A stretch of 37,005 nucleotides of DNA, from contig NZ_NPFA01000018.1 of assembly GCF_002265875.1 (NCBI RefSeq), positions 1 to 37,005 on the forward strand, in the 5' to 3' direction. The translations under genes and the position numbers were made by a program. Positions 7,774 through 15,921 of the stretch are shown piece after piece. The notes beneath the pieces are model-generated. The model made no database searches. It saw only the letters and a list, made by a program, of their open reading frames with translations, and was not told the origin of the DNA. Source of the DNA: Marinococcus halophilus. GTDB taxonomy: Bacteria > Bacillota > Bacilli > Bacillales > Marinococcaceae. Each line of letters starts with the position of its first letter. The first letter of the stretch is position 1.

Positions 7774-8469
7774 TCATAAGTCTTCGACATTGATCGTTCC
7801 TCTGGCTAATTGCCTGTCGATGTCGGTCGATGCCGCCATCGTTTCTATGGTGTCTGATTCATCCGCTTGTTCAATTCGTTGATGCATGTTCTCAATCCAA
7901 TACATCCCTCTTTTCGCATCGATGCCCATCATGGAGTAGGGTTCTTGCATCAGCGTATGAACGTTAAAATACGTCCAATCAATCTCGTCATATTGGGTAA
8001 TCATGAGAATTCTTGCATCATCTAAATCTAGCGTTGTTTTTGTATTTAACGCATGCTGAATGCGATCAATGATAATATCTTCAATGCCTATAATGTTGAT
8101 CGTAAACCCTTCATAAGAAAGGTTTACGATTTTCTCTGGATCGCCTGTTAATGTGGTGGAGGGGACTTCAATTGATACATTCAGTTCATCATGATAAAAG
8201 TCTTTGCCATAGGATCGAAACCCCAATTGGTCTAACACCCGGCTAATTTGATGATGATTAGGGGCGACGAAATCGATATCTCTTGTGGTGTATTGCTCTC
8301 TAGAATAAAGTTCTACAGATAAACCTCCGACAACGATGGGCTGGATACCTTCTTCTTCTAAGTGCTTGGTGATCACGCCTGCCATTTTCATCATCGTATC
8401 GAATTTATTTGTCGGATCCAACTGAGCAAGATACAAACGGGACTCCTGGATCGATGAGGGGGTGGCCAT
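7774..8469 (-). CDS. Nucleotidyltransferase-fold protein (AbiEii/DUF6036-like)
   Basis: A 231-aa protein with the minimal nucleotidyltransferase signature: GG at 48-49 (VVGGLSVELY) followed by the metal-binding DID at D64/D66 (TTRDIDFV). This is the pattern of the AbiEii and DUF6036 families, several of which are toxins of type IV toxin-antitoxin or abortive-infection pairs that modify tRNA or other substrates. The C-terminal part (about 150-231) shows no domain I recognise. Its ATG overlaps the stop of the preceding 62-aa gene (TAATG), so the two are translationally coupled; an XRE regulator precedes both. Whether it is a toxin or a house-keeping enzyme cannot be decided from sequence. Confidence 0.7.
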   Translation of the reverse strand: MATPSSIQESRLYLAQLDPTNKFDTMMKMAGVITKHLEEEGIQPIVVGGLSVELYSREQYTTRDIDFVAPNHHQISRVLDQLGFRSYGKDFYHDELNVSIEVPSTTLTGDPEKIVNLSYEGFTINIIGIEDIIIDRIQHALNTKTTLDLDDARILMITQYDEIDWTYFNVHTLMQEPYSMMGIDAKRGMYWIENMHQRIEQADESDTIETMAASTDIDRQLARGTINVEDL

Positions 8470-8657
8470 TACTTGTACCCTCTCTTGGCAAACCGTTGTA
8501 ATAACTCTTGTTCGGTTTGCGTCCGTTCCCTTGTCCGTTCATTCGTCCACCCAGGCATCTCGGTGGAACCTCGTTGTTTGTTTTCTTTGATGGCCGTAAT
8601 CATCGATTGGCGCTTTTCAATATTCGCATTAATTTGTTCGATCGTCATGTTTCGCAT
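8469..8657 (-). CDS. 62-aa charged helical protein, middle gene of the NTase operon
   Basis: Starts at ATG 8657 (MRNMTIEQINANIEKRQSMI) seven bases after GAGAGGGGGA; the longer frame to 8681 lacks a site. The product is short, highly charged and probably all-helical, with no recognisable domain. Its stop overlaps the nucleotidyltransferase start by one base, which implies a fixed stoichiometry with it. A role as antitoxin, adaptor or regulatory subunit of the nucleotidyltransferase is plausible but unproven. Confidence 0.65.
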   Translation of the reverse strand: MRNMTIEQINANIEKRQSMITAIKENKQRGSTEMPGWTNERTRERTQTEQELLQRFAKRGYK

Positions 8658-8788
8658 TAGATTTCCCCCTCTCAAGGGCATAGTTCTTGATATTCATTTT
8701 ATCATAAGCAACAACACAAAGGTATCGAAGCAGCTTTACTCCCCTTATGATGGGCGATGGAAAACAAGGCATAAAGCACCGAAAATGC

Positions 8789-9133
8789 TCATGCGTTGGG
8801 AAAAGGACTCCTATATTTTGACGACTCTCCAATGATGAAGGTAATAGAAAGCACTTGGCTTACCGTCATTAACGTACTTATACTTGGCATCGTTGATCCC
8901 GATTCTATGCGTCGAATCGTAGATACCGACATTCCCATTTGTTCAGCTAGTGCTTGTTGCGTCCACCCCTCGGCTTTGCGCGCCTGTTTGATTTGAACGG
9001 CTAGGCGTCCTCGCGTTTTCGCCTCCAGCATCTTTTGTTCGCCAAAGAGATCTACATGCCGTTGTTCTGCTTCATGGCGTGCCATCGCTGCATCACGCTC
9101 CATTGTTAGGTTTCTTTCTTTATACCGTAGCAT
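8789..9133 (-). CDS. XRE-family helix-turn-helix regulator
   Basis: A 114-aa protein with a lambda-Cro type DNA-binding domain at about residues 44-100 (QIKQARKAEGWTQQALAEQMGMSVSTIRRIESG). The N-terminal 40 residues are charged and helical. ATG 9133 has no clear ribosome binding site; ATG 9103 (MERDAAMARHEAEQ) is an alternative start. It is the first gene of the minus-strand cluster, 131 bp before the 62-aa gene, and is the likely autoregulator or antitoxin of the nucleotidyltransferase system. Confidence 0.8.
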   Translation of the reverse strand: MLRYKERNLTMERDAAMARHEAEQRHVDLFGEQKMLEAKTRGRLAVQIKQARKAEGWTQQALAEQMGMSVSTIRRIESGSTMPSISTLMTVSQVLSITFIIGESSKYRSPFPNA

Positions 9134-9257
9134 GGCTTGTCATGAGAAGTCATCGACATTTTTATGGAATTATTATCGGAGAATAGCCTGCATAGGTTCA
9201 AGGGGTCTTAAAGACTCTTATCTTGTAGGGGGCTATTAGAGGAACTTTTAGACGGAA

Positions 9258-9326
9258 TCCCCCATTTTTGCATCGAAAAAATGGGAAGTTTAGGTCGTCG
9301 TCTAGAAGTTAAGAGTTTTAGATGAT
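9258..9326. repeat. Solo hairpin repeat, copy 1 (probable IS-end remnant)
   Basis: A CCCCATTTTT/AAAAAATGGG hairpin (9260-9285) is followed by GTCTAGAAGTTAAGAGTTTTAGA (9300-9322). The same arrangement occurs at 16832-16893. The two copies differ in detail but keep order and spacing, so they are probably ends of a common insertion sequence or MITE-like element. Apart from this repeat, 9134-9533 holds no gene I can support. Confidence 0.55.
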
Positions 9327-9533
9327 TTTAAAACTTAATGAACTTCTAATAAGTATCAACATACTAGATTGGAAAAATTTTTACGTATTCTATTTAACTT
9401 GCCTTATTCTTCTATCATGTTAAAAGGATTATTAAAATATTCTAAGAAAGCGGCCGATTATGTTACTTTCTATCATCTTAAATGTTAATTTATGTAATAT
9501 ATTCAAGAAAACCCCAAAAAGAGATGCTTAGCC

Positions 9534-10049
9534 ATGTTTTCATGGAAAAAGAAGTTCATCATTATTTCTTCTGCTAGTGCTATAACACTTTCTAGTGTAG
9601 CAGCTTACCTGAGTAGCACTCTTGCTTCTGGTCAAGAGACGCCAAATACGCATAGTTCCGAAGAACAAAGCGCTGGAGCATTAACACAGGAAGAAAAAGA
9701 AGCAATTGACACTATATATGAACAAGAATTTGATACCGATCAAGACGAGGTAGTAAAAGGGAAAGCTACCATTACTCTTAAAGCAGCTAAAAAAGCGATT
9801 GAAAGTAATAAAACGAAAATCGATAACGCTATTGATACCGCGATTGACAAAACACCAGGCCTTTCTAAATCAAAGAAATCTCAGTATAAGAAAGCTATAA
9901 CAGCTGCCGGTATAGCAAAATATTTAGGCAGTGTCACAGGTACCTTTGATAGTGCCCAAGCTGCTACAGAACATTACTTAATGAACCAAGGAGTTCCAGG
10001 TTGGGTAGCCAAACCAGTTGTTCGAACGATCTTTTTCATTATTACTTAA
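9534..10049 (+). CDS. Secreted 171-aa protein with conserved hydrophobic tail, bacteriocin-like
   Basis: Residues 1-33 are a classical signal peptide (KKK, then FIIISSASAITLSSVAAYL, cleavage near TLASG). Next comes an acidic propiece-like segment (about 34-75, rich in E, D, Q) and then a basic, amphipathic region from KGKATITLKAAKK to the end. The last 60 residues are hydrophobic and glycine-rich (AGIAKYLGSVTGTF, GVPGWVAKPVVRTIFFIIT). The acidic-pro/basic-mature layout with a membrane-active tail is what processed antimicrobial peptides such as SdpC look like, but I see no homology to a named family. The 1701-2045 gene is a paralogue. It ends four bases inside the convergent three-helix gene 10046-10342. 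The ribosome binding site is weak. Confidence 0.65.
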   Translation: MFSWKKKFIIISSASAITLSSVAAYLSSTLASGQETPNTHSSEEQSAGALTQEEKEAIDTIYEQEFDTDQDEVVKGKATITLKAAKKAIESNKTKIDNAIDTAIDKTPGLSKSKKSQYKKAITAAGIAKYLGSVTGTFDSAQAATEHYLMNQGVPGWVAKPVVRTIFFIIT

Positions 10050-10342
10050 GCTATTAATTTGGCGATAGAAATACTTAATGCCCCCACAATTATTAAGGCC
10101 AGCAACACCAAATAAAGTACTTTTTCTATACGATATTCAACATCTTTCAAGCTAGAGGCATAGCTCCATATAAGCACAAGATCAATAACAAGAACGACGA
10201 AAAAGTTTTTCCAACTGTTTCCCATCAACTCTGGGCTGAATGCAAAAATAATGTTCGACAAAAATACGGGGATGAAGATTAAAAGAATGAAGGCTAACAA
10301 TGCTCCCGAGAGGTGCTCATTCTGTTTTTCTTGCTTATCCAT
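10046..10342 (-). CDS. Three-helix membrane protein, candidate immunity partner
   Basis: A 98-aa protein starting at ATG 10342 (AAGGAG seven bases before; the ATG at 10345 is too close and the frame to 10408 has no site). Membrane segments are at about residues 12-35 (GALLAFILLIFIPVFLSNIIF), 45-64 (FFVVLVIDLVLIWSY) and 76-96 (VLYLVLLALIIVGALSISI), with a charged N-terminus MDKQEKQNEH. No named family is recognised. It is convergent with the secreted protein 9534-10049, the two stops overlapping by four bases. The same two-protein pairing at 1334-2045 supports a functional link; immunity to the secreted protein is the main hypothesis. Confidence 0.6.
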   Translation of the reverse strand: MDKQEKQNEHLSGALLAFILLIFIPVFLSNIIFAFSPELMGNSWKNFFVVLVIDLVLIWSYASSLKDVEYRIEKVLYLVLLALIIVGALSISIAKLIA

Positions 10343-10466
10343 CATACGTCTCCTTATCCAGTTTGTTTTTTTGCTTATTTTATAACTGTTACTGGAAAAT
10401 GATAACAAACAATAGCTACAGATGTATTATTTTATCCAATTTTTAACAATAGAAAACCATTAGAAA

Positions 10467-10498
10467 GTAAAGCCTTTATAACTAGGCTTTGCTTTTTT
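10467..10498 (+). terminator. Intrinsic terminator, plus orientation
   Basis: AAAGCCT and AGGCTTT flank an 8-base loop and are followed by GCTTTTTT. It may stop read-through from the secreted-protein gene across the convergent membrane gene. Confidence 0.6.
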
Positions 10499-10604
10499 GT
10501 ATGAAAACTACTGATAATCGTCATTATGGTAACTAACCTGAGAAATAAGCCGGAACCCTCGAATTAAAAACAGTCAATATATTATTTAAACCAAATAGAT
10601 ATTT

Positions 10605-11663
10605 TTAACTCGTAAAATTATTCGTGTTCACTTTCAATCCAGCATGCTCCGCATAGTTTCTTCTCCGAAGGAGATAGCGCTCTGTGGTTCTTATCGACGC
10701 ATGCCCCAGCATGTCCCGTACTGAAGCAAGGTCAGCTCCATGCTCTAACATATAATAGGTCGTATAATGACGACACGTATGTGGTGTAATAGGATCTCGA
10801 CGGTGCTGGACAAATGGAAATGGCGCTGAGGCCATGAACTTGCTGAAACGATCCCCTAAGTAGTTTACATGATAATGCCCCCCATTTTTCTTTGGTAAGA
10901 ACGCAGAATCTCCTGTAAAAGACTCTGTGACCATTCCCCGGTCTTTCCGGAAGTCTTGGAGGATACTCAACACATCGGCGAAAAGAAAAATAGGTCGCTC
11001 CTTTTCTCCCTTCCCCGTAATGTGTAGAAAAAAAGCCCCTTCTGGCGAACGCCATTCTAGATCGCGCCACTTGGCATTTGCCAACTCTTCAATCCGCATG
11101 CCTGTGCTCGTTAAAACGACTAACAAAGTATAAGCAAACGAATCTTGCTGTTTAAAATAAGAAAGTAATTGCTGAACTTCGTGCTCATGAAGATCCCGGT
11201 CCACTAGTTCTTCTCTCGGTTGAGCAACGGGTGCCATTTTCGTCGTTAAATCGGTTTCCAACATATCTTCCTGTAAGAGAAATCGCAGGAACTGTTTAAT
11301 GACCGTACTATGACGTGCCAACGTGCTCGCCTTATATCCCTTCTCTCGCTCGAGATATAGCTGATACGCATAAATACGTTGAGCAGAAATTTCCCTTAAT
11401 CCTCCGAACTCTTGTACATAAGTAAGGAATGGGACAAGCGTTTCTACATATTTGCGCTTTGTTCGTTCGCTTCGCTGTTTACGCAGCGTATTGTTTTTAT
11501 GTAAATAGATGTACATTAAAAATTCATCGGGTATCTGTTCCCACTCGACTCCTTCAAATCCCTGCGCGGAAATATCCATATATAATTCGCTATTGAGAAA
11601 CGAATGAGATTCTTCTAATGAGAGGGTTTGTGTTTGATTTGTTGGTAATACGAGGTTGTTCAC
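10605..11663 (-). CDS. Tyrosine recombinase (XerC/XerD type), intact
   Basis: A 352-aa site-specific recombinase. The N-terminal SAM-like core-binding domain is at about 45-135 (HKNNTLRKQRSERTKRKYVE) and the catalytic domain at about 155-340. All active-site residues are visible: R190 (STGMRIEEL), K218 (ITGKGEKER), H295-x-x-R298 (TPHTCRH), H321 (MLGHASI) and the nucleophile Y330 (TTERYLL). The N-terminal 45 residues are an extension beyond the minimal Xer length. Start ATG 11663 is preceded by AAGGGAGAGC. It is divergent from yefM-yoeB, and a dead copy lies at 19102-20145. It most likely mobilises or resolves its own module rather than serving chromosome dimer resolution. Confidence 0.92.
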   Translation of the reverse strand: MNNLVLPTNQTQTLSLEESHSFLNSELYMDISAQGFEGVEWEQIPDEFLMYIYLHKNNTLRKQRSERTKRKYVETLVPFLTYVQEFGGLREISAQRIYAYQLYLEREKGYKASTLARHSTVIKQFLRFLLQEDMLETDLTTKMAPVAQPREELVDRDLHEHEVQQLLSYFKQQDSFAYTLLVVLTSTGMRIEELANAKWRDLEWRSPEGAFFLHITGKGEKERPIFLFADVLSILQDFRKDRGMVTESFTGDSAFLPKKNGGHYHVNYLGDRFSKFMASAPFPFVQHRRDPITPHTCRHYTTYYMLEHGADLASVRDMLGHASIRTTERYLLRRRNYAEHAGLKVNTNNFTS

Positions 11664-11786
11664 TCTAGCTCTCCCTTCTTATTAACCTTCTTTTAAAAAC
11701 CTAAGGAAATTGAAGCTTTCTTTAGCCTTTATTTTATCATGCTTAGATGATGTATAGTTGGTTAAAAATACAAATATTAATAAGTT

Positions 11787-11818
11787 AAACAATTACTTTT
11801 ATGTAAACGTAATTGTTT
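11787..11818. repeat. 32-bp near-perfect palindrome between recombinase and yefM (copy 1)
   Basis: AAACAATTACTTTTA - TG - TAAACGTAATTGTTT: 15-bp arms with one mismatch. The second module has the same palindrome at 20274 with a different single mismatch, so the ancestral site was a perfect palindrome. It is a candidate recombinase core site or operator. The rest of 11664-12062 holds only the divergent promoter region and the YefM operator. Confidence 0.75.
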
Positions 11819-12020
11819 ATATATTCAATAAGGACATTTTGAAACCTTTCATAACATCCGCCACACTTTTGATACGTACTAGAAAGCTTCAACAGGGTTT
11901 TGAAAGAAGTACTAATAGTTTTTGGCCTGTGTATCAATTGTTTTATAAAAGTCGTTTTTAAAAACTAAAAATTTCCATATTTGTTCAAACAAAAATAGAT
12001 TGGGAAGCTCATAGACAAAT

Positions 12021-12038
12021 TGTACATTTAATTGTACA
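12021..12038. promoter_or_regulatory. YefM-YoeB operator: two TGTACA motifs
   Basis: TGTACA at 12021-12026 and again at 12033-12038, 12 bp apart, 24 bp before the yefM start. The E. coli YefM-YoeB operator is built from palindromes with the same TGTACA core, so this is the expected autoregulatory site. The second module keeps only one TGTACA (20510-20515) because the 12 bp between equivalent points is deleted. Confidence 0.8.
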
Positions 12039-12062
12039 ATAAAGAAGAAGGAGCTGATAACG

Positions 12063-12311
12063 ATGACCGTCATGAATTACTCCAACGCGCGAAAGAACTT
12101 TAAGGGGTTAATTGATAAAGTCAACGACGACAACGAAGCCGTTATCATCACGACTAAAGAACGAAACGCTGTCCTTATCTCGGAAGACGAATACAATCAA
12201 TATCTTGAAACCATCTATCTGTTAAACAACCCGAGCAATGCCAAGCACCTATCGGAATCTATCAATCAATTGAACCAGGAAGAAACCACGACCGTAGATA
12301 TCGATGAGTAA
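12063..12311 (+). CDS. yefM: Antitoxin YefM (Phd/YefM family), intact
   Basis: An 82-aa antitoxin. Residues 1-50 form the Phd/YefM DNA-binding and dimerisation fold (MTVMNYSNARKNFKGLIDKV, then EAVIITTKERNAVLISEDEY), and the C-terminal tail (about 55-82, acidic, NQLNQEETTTVDIDE) would wrap the toxin. Strong AAGGAG before ATG. It overlaps yoeB by eight bases (GATGAGTAA), so the two are coupled. It neutralises YoeB and with it represses the operon through the TGTACA sites upstream. Confidence 0.93.
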   Translation: MTVMNYSNARKNFKGLIDKVNDDNEAVIITTKERNAVLISEDEYNQYLETIYLLNNPSNAKHLSESINQLNQEETTTVDIDE

Positions 12312-12570
12312 ATTGAACGTCTTATTCACTCACAATGCGTTTCAAGATTATCAGTATTGGCAAACCAAGGACAAAAAAATGCTCAAACGCATTAATCAAT
12401 TAATTAAAAGCATTGAACGAGACGGGGCGTTAGACGGCGTTGGGAAGCCAGAGAAATTAAAAGGAAATTTAGCCGGCTTTTACAGTCGTCGCATCGATAT
12501 CGAGCATCGACTGGTGTATACCGTGGATGAAACACAAATCAGTATCGTTGCTTGCAGATACCATTATTAG
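12304..12570 (+). CDS. yoeB: mRNA interferase toxin YoeB, intact
   Basis: An 88-aa ribosome-dependent endoribonuclease that cuts mRNA in the ribosomal A site. The family signature is complete: GKPEKLKGNLAGFYSRRI, EHRLVY and the C-terminal RYHY. Catalytic residues correspond to E. coli YoeB E46, R65, H83, Y84 as E50, R69, H87 and Y88. The ATG overlaps the yefM stop. A degenerate second copy lies at 20780-21046, so only this copy can be toxic. Confidence 0.94.
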   Translation: MSKLNVLFTHNAFQDYQYWQTKDKKMLKRINQLIKSIERDGALDGVGKPEKLKGNLAGFYSRRIDIEHRLVYTVDETQISIVACRYHY

Positions 12571-12615
12571 ATTAAACACATAAAAAAACTTTCTTATAAT
12601 TAGTAAAAGAGAGAG

Positions 12616-12645
12616 GCTTGCTGGTCCCTTCCAGGAAGCTTTTTT
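12616..12645 (+). terminator. Terminator of yefM-yoeB
   Basis: GCTTGCTGG and CCAGGAAGC pair with one mismatch around TCCCTT and are followed by TTTTTT. Confidence 0.75.
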
Positions 12646-12653
12646 GCGTGACC

Positions 12654-12690
12654 AGAAAAACCCTCTCAAAAAGCTTACTTTTTGAGAGGG
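12654..12690 (-). terminator. Strong hairpin terminator, minus orientation
   Basis: CCCTCTCAAAAAG - CTTA - CTTTTTGAGAGGG is a 13-bp perfect stem; read on the minus strand it is followed by GGTTTTT. It faces the L-lactate permease side and could stop any minus-strand read-through into yefM-yoeB. The stretch 12691-13012 contains only a weak 72-aa minus-strand frame with no recognisable domain. Confidence 0.75.
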
Positions 12691-13013
12691 TGGCAGAATT
12701 AATTTATTATTTGTCCCGCTATCGCAAGAGTTATTTGTTGTTTTTTTAATTATGGTACTTGAAATTTTCTAATCAAAGAACACTAATCCACCTTTTTCCC
12801 CCGCGGTTGACCATTGGATAAAGATAGGATAAAAGAATCCAAATCTACCTGATTTATTCCTTGGAAGTAGAGGGTAAAAAACCATGGTTTTCCCCTGAGG
12901 AATTTTTGTGTTGGGGCATCGGCTAGCCGTGCTTTTATGTTTTTAAAAATGATCCGGAACCACCTCCGAAGCATTATTTTCTTTATTTTAAAATATATCA
13001 AGAAATAGTGAAG

Positions 13014-13048
13014 GGGTTGAAGTTGGTATTAGTGTCCACCTTCAACCC
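13014..13048 (-). terminator. Hairpin just after the lactate permease gene
   Basis: GGGTTGAAG (13014-13022) pairs with CTTCAACCC (13040-13048), and TGG/CCA extends the stem. It starts 11 bp after the permease stop on the minus strand. There is no clear T run, so it may act as an mRNA 3' stabiliser or a weak terminator. Confidence 0.55.
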
Positions 13049-13058
13049 ATTAGCCGTT

Positions 13059-14645
13059 TTATAAAATGTTCATCAAAACGAATCCGCCAATACCCGCCAG
13101 GATCCCGTATAAGAGCGCCGGTCCCAAGGTTTTTCGGATAACATTCCCTTCCTCTCCCTGCATTCCTACAACAGCACTTGCAGCAACCACGTTATGCACA
13201 CAAATCATATTTCCCGCGCCGGCTCCCACCAGTTGAGCAGCAAGCACCACGTGGACATTCGCGCCCGTGGCCTCTGCGATATTGTACTGAATTGGGGAGA
13301 AGGTAAGCGTTGAAACGGTGGCGCTTCCGGTAATAAAAGACCCCAATTCCCCGAGGAACGGGGCGGCAAAGATCCACATTGGGCCGAAGGCGGCTGCCAT
13401 CCCCTGCGCAATGTACTCCGGCATGCTCATCAAATCGCTCGCATTCATCCCGGAATTACTAAACACATGAACCATGGCAAGCGTGGCCGCAAGAGTCACA
13501 GCGGTAATTTTAATCGTAGCCAACGACTGCGTGGCTGCCCGCCCAAAGTGGCCCAGCCGTTTTCGTTGAACGACGACGGCCAAGATAGCCGCGACCGTGA
13601 GGACTGTGCCGGGAGAATAAAGCAGTTCCCATTCCGACGTGACCCCTTCCACCCCCAAAATATTCGTCCAGGTTAAATCAATGGCGGTCTGGGTGAATTT
13701 CTGAAACCAAGGAACAATACGGGTGAGAAGCAATAAGAGAACAACAATGATATACGGAAGCCACGCCCGGATTAATCCCATCTCGGATCGTTCGTGACTT
13801 ATCTTGAAATCCTCCTGCATAGCATCGGTCCATGTGGACGTTGGGAGCAACCATCCTTTTTTAGCAGTCACCGCGGCCACCACCAGTCCCGTTAACGAAC
13901 CAAGAATCGCTACAAACTCCGGGCCAAACAAATATGCATATACTAATGCGGATCCGTTATACGTGATCCCAATAAGCAGGGTCCAGGGAAGCATCACCAT
14001 AGCGTCCTTGATACCCTTTCCTTTACCAAAGAACAACGTCAGAACGAGCATTAGGATAAAAGGAATGAACATGCCCGCGAATAAATCAATGAGGGTGACC
14101 GTAAAACCGACATCCTGATAAAAGGCAGCATCCGCTTCGGGCAAAGTGCTTAAGCCGACCAACACGGGCGTTCCTACCGCTCCGAAGGCGACGGCAGTAC
14201 TGTCAGCAATGAGCGCTGTCGCCACCGCCGCCAAGGGCTTAAAACCTAGCGCGAGCATTAACGGCGCCGTCACCATCGCCGGGGTACCAAACCCTGCCGC
14301 CCCTTCAATTAACGATCCGAACAAAAAGGCGACAAAGATCAATTGGACCCTCATATCCTGAGAAATACTCTGGAACCCCTGATTAATGCGATTCACTGCC
14401 CCCGTGTTCCTGAGGGTATTCAAAAGAACCAGAGCTCCAAACAAAATGAATAAAATGGTCAAGGTTTTATGTACACCCTGGAGGATCGACGAAGCAATCA
14501 CTTGGCTTTCCATTCCCCACACGGTGATCGCTAATAGAATGACAACAACGGCACTGATAGACATCCCTTTAATTGCCGGCATTCGCAGCAGGACCAACAA
14601 CAGAAATGGTACAATCACAGCGCTTAAGGCCACGATCATTAACAT
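13059..14645 (-). CDS. lldP: L-lactate permease (LctP/LldP family)
   Basis: A 528-aa lactate:H+ symporter of the LctP family with about 12-14 membrane helices. Family-typical stretches include [27 protein letters not shown] and [20 protein letters not shown] near the C-terminus. Start ATG 14645 follows GAGGAGG. It is divergent from a GntR-family regulator, and a perfect palindrome matching that family's operators lies 63 bp upstream, so lactate uptake is probably induced by relief of repression. No lactate dehydrogenase (lutABC or lldD) is in the window, so oxidation must be encoded elsewhere. Confidence 0.92.
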   Translation of the reverse strand: MLMIVALSAVIVPFLLLVLLRMPAIKGMSISAVVVILLAITVWGMESQVIASSILQGVHKTLTILFILFGALVLLNTLRNTGAVNRINQGFQSISQDMRVQLIFVAFLFGSLIEGAAGFGTPAMVTAPLMLALGFKPLAAVATALIADSTAVAFGAVGTPVLVGLSTLPEADAAFYQDVGFTVTLIDLFAGMFIPFILMLVLTLFFGKGKGIKDAMVMLPWTLLIGITYNGSALVYAYLFGPEFVAILGSLTGLVVAAVTAKKGWLLPTSTWTDAMQEDFKISHERSEMGLIRAWLPYIIVVLLLLLTRIVPWFQKFTQTAIDLTWTNILGVEGVTSEWELLYSPGTVLTVAAILAVVVQRKRLGHFGRAATQSLATIKITAVTLAATLAMVHVFSNSGMNASDLMSMPEYIAQGMAAAFGPMWIFAAPFLGELGSFITGSATVSTLTFSPIQYNIAEATGANVHVVLAAQLVGAGAGNMICVHNVVAASAVVGMQGEEGNVIRKTLGPALLYGILAGIGGFVLMNIL

Positions 14646-14707
14646 TTGATTTCCTCCTCTTTGATATCATGATGCTTTCGCTCTTACCGCTCATCAAGGA
14701 TAGGGGT

Positions 14708-14732
14708 AATATGGTCATCAGATGACCATATT
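14708..14732. promoter_or_regulatory. GntR (FadR-subfamily) operator upstream of lldP
   Basis: AATATGGTCAT - CAG - ATGACCATATT: perfect 11-bp arms containing TGGTC...GACCA, the TGGT-N-ACCA pattern bound by FadR/LldR/LutR-type regulators. It sits between the divergent permease and regulator genes, nearer the permease. Confidence 0.85.
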
Positions 14733-14824
14733 CCATATCGTAATCGCTTACATTCATATTTGCAATATGTTTTGTGACCAAAAGATGCTTTTTCTAGTTC
14801 TTTGTTCAAAAACAGCTTGATAAT

Positions 14825-14838
14825 TGAAAGCGGTTTCT
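14825..14838 (+). promoter_or_regulatory. Probable cre site in the lldP-lldR intergenic region
   Basis: TGAAAGCGGTTTCT matches the cre consensus TGWAANCGNTNWCA at 13 of 14 positions (last base differs). It would bring lactate uptake under CcpA control. Confidence 0.55.
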
Positions 14839-14867
14839 ACTGATGATACAATGAATTCATGCTCCTC

Positions 14868-14882
14868 ATCTGATGACCATAT
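14868..14882. promoter_or_regulatory. Second, partial GntR operator near the regulator gene
   Basis: ATCTGATGACCATAT repeats one half and the centre of the 14708-14732 operator in inverse orientation (ATATGGTCATCAGAT). It lies 126 bp before the regulator start and probably serves autoregulation. Confidence 0.65.
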
Positions 14883-15007
14883 CTATAGAAAATAAAATAG
14901 TTATCGTTTTTATGCTTTGCCTAAAGCAGGGCAGCGAGACCAACGCTGACGCACAAACGATCAAGAACGTAGAGCGATCCCAGCATCCACGAGAGGAGAA
15001 GCCATTA

Positions 15008-15733
15008 ATGCCTATCGAACGTATTGAAACGAAAAAAATCGCTGAAGTAGTTCGAGAAAAAATTGAAGACATGATCAAACGTGGAGAAATACAACCCGGG
15101 GACAAACTGGCTTCCGTCATTGCGCTTTCGGAACAGTTCGAGGTCAGCCGCTCCGCCGTTCGGGAAGCGTTAAGTGCATTGCAAGCCGTCGACATTGTCA
15201 CGATTCGCCAGGGGGAAGGCACTTTTGTGAACCAATACGATGCTTCCACCATCACAGAAATGATGAACAGCCCTGCCCTTCTTTCGACGCAAACCATGAA
15301 AGAACTGTTTGAAGTCCGTCATGTGCTGGAGAAAGGAGCTGCCGAACTGGCTGCACTTCGACGGACAGACGGTCACCTGGAACAGATGCGGGACGCGCTG
15401 GAACAAATGACACAGGCGTCCAACGGTTCGGGGGATCTCGGCGAACAGGGTGATGTTCGTTTCCATCTAACCATTGCCGAAGCCTCCGGAAATCACCTCC
15501 TCCAACAAATGATGAGTCGGCTTTCCGATACCTTGCAAAAAACCATGTATGAAACCAGAAAAGTATGGTTGTTTTTCGAACAACGATCCTCTCAAAACCT
15601 GATTGACGAACATCAACAAATCTTTTATGCCATCGAAAACCACCAAAACGAATCGGCTGCTGAGGCCATGAGCAGACACCTCATCAATGTGGAGCATGTG
15701 CTGTCTCAAGGGATGAAACATCGAAACATGTAG
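15008..15733 (+). CDS. lldR: GntR-family (FadR subfamily) lactate regulator
   Basis: A 241-aa regulator with an N-terminal winged helix (about 8-78; AEVVREKIEDMIKRGEIQPG, FEVSRSAVREALSALQA) and a C-terminal FCD ligand-binding domain (about 95-230). The frame is open from 14873, but that includes the operator; ATG 15008 has AGAGGAGAAGCC before it and begins exactly where family members do. It is divergent from the L-lactate permease, like LldR/LutR. It would repress the permease until L-lactate is present. Ligand identity is inferred from the neighbour. Confidence 0.88.
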   Translation: MPIERIETKKIAEVVREKIEDMIKRGEIQPGDKLASVIALSEQFEVSRSAVREALSALQAVDIVTIRQGEGTFVNQYDASTITEMMNSPALLSTQTMKELFEVRHVLEKGAAELAALRRTDGHLEQMRDALEQMTQASNGSGDLGEQGDVRFHLTIAEASGNHLLQQMMSRLSDTLQKTMYETRKVWLFFEQRSSQNLIDEHQQIFYAIENHQNESAAEAMSRHLINVEHVLSQGMKHRNM

Positions 15734-15921
15734 ACAATCTACCATGCGTTTCTGCCTTCCTTGCTTCGGTTCAGCGGAAAGCCAATCACAATCATTAAAA
15801 GAGGGATTAGGTCTGCCAATCCTTCGCAAGATAAACATCTGCAAAATCAGCGTCACAGACGCATGACAGGTTTATTTTCTGTATAAACTCAACTTGTTGC
15901 ATCATCTAAAGGAGGAAGACG

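Larger units (their letters stand above)
10520..12625. repeat. Direct repeat copy 1: tyrosine recombinase / yefM-yoeB module (intact)
   Basis: This segment and 19015-21105 are the same module in the same orientation: minus-strand tyrosine recombinase, an intergenic palindrome, then plus-strand yefM and yoeB. Similarity begins near GTAACTAACC before the recombinase stop and ends near AGGCTTGCTG after yoeB. All genes are intact here and broken in the second copy. The two copies bracket a 6.4-kb block of unrelated genes. Confidence 0.85.

Noticed and set aside
12783-13001. 72-aa minus-strand frame between yoeB and the lactate permease
   Set aside because: No ribosome binding site, no domain and unusual composition; looks like non-coding sequence.
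14873-15007. N-terminal extension of the GntR regulator
   Set aside because: The extension starts within the operator; ATG 15008 has the proper ribosome binding site and family-typical start.
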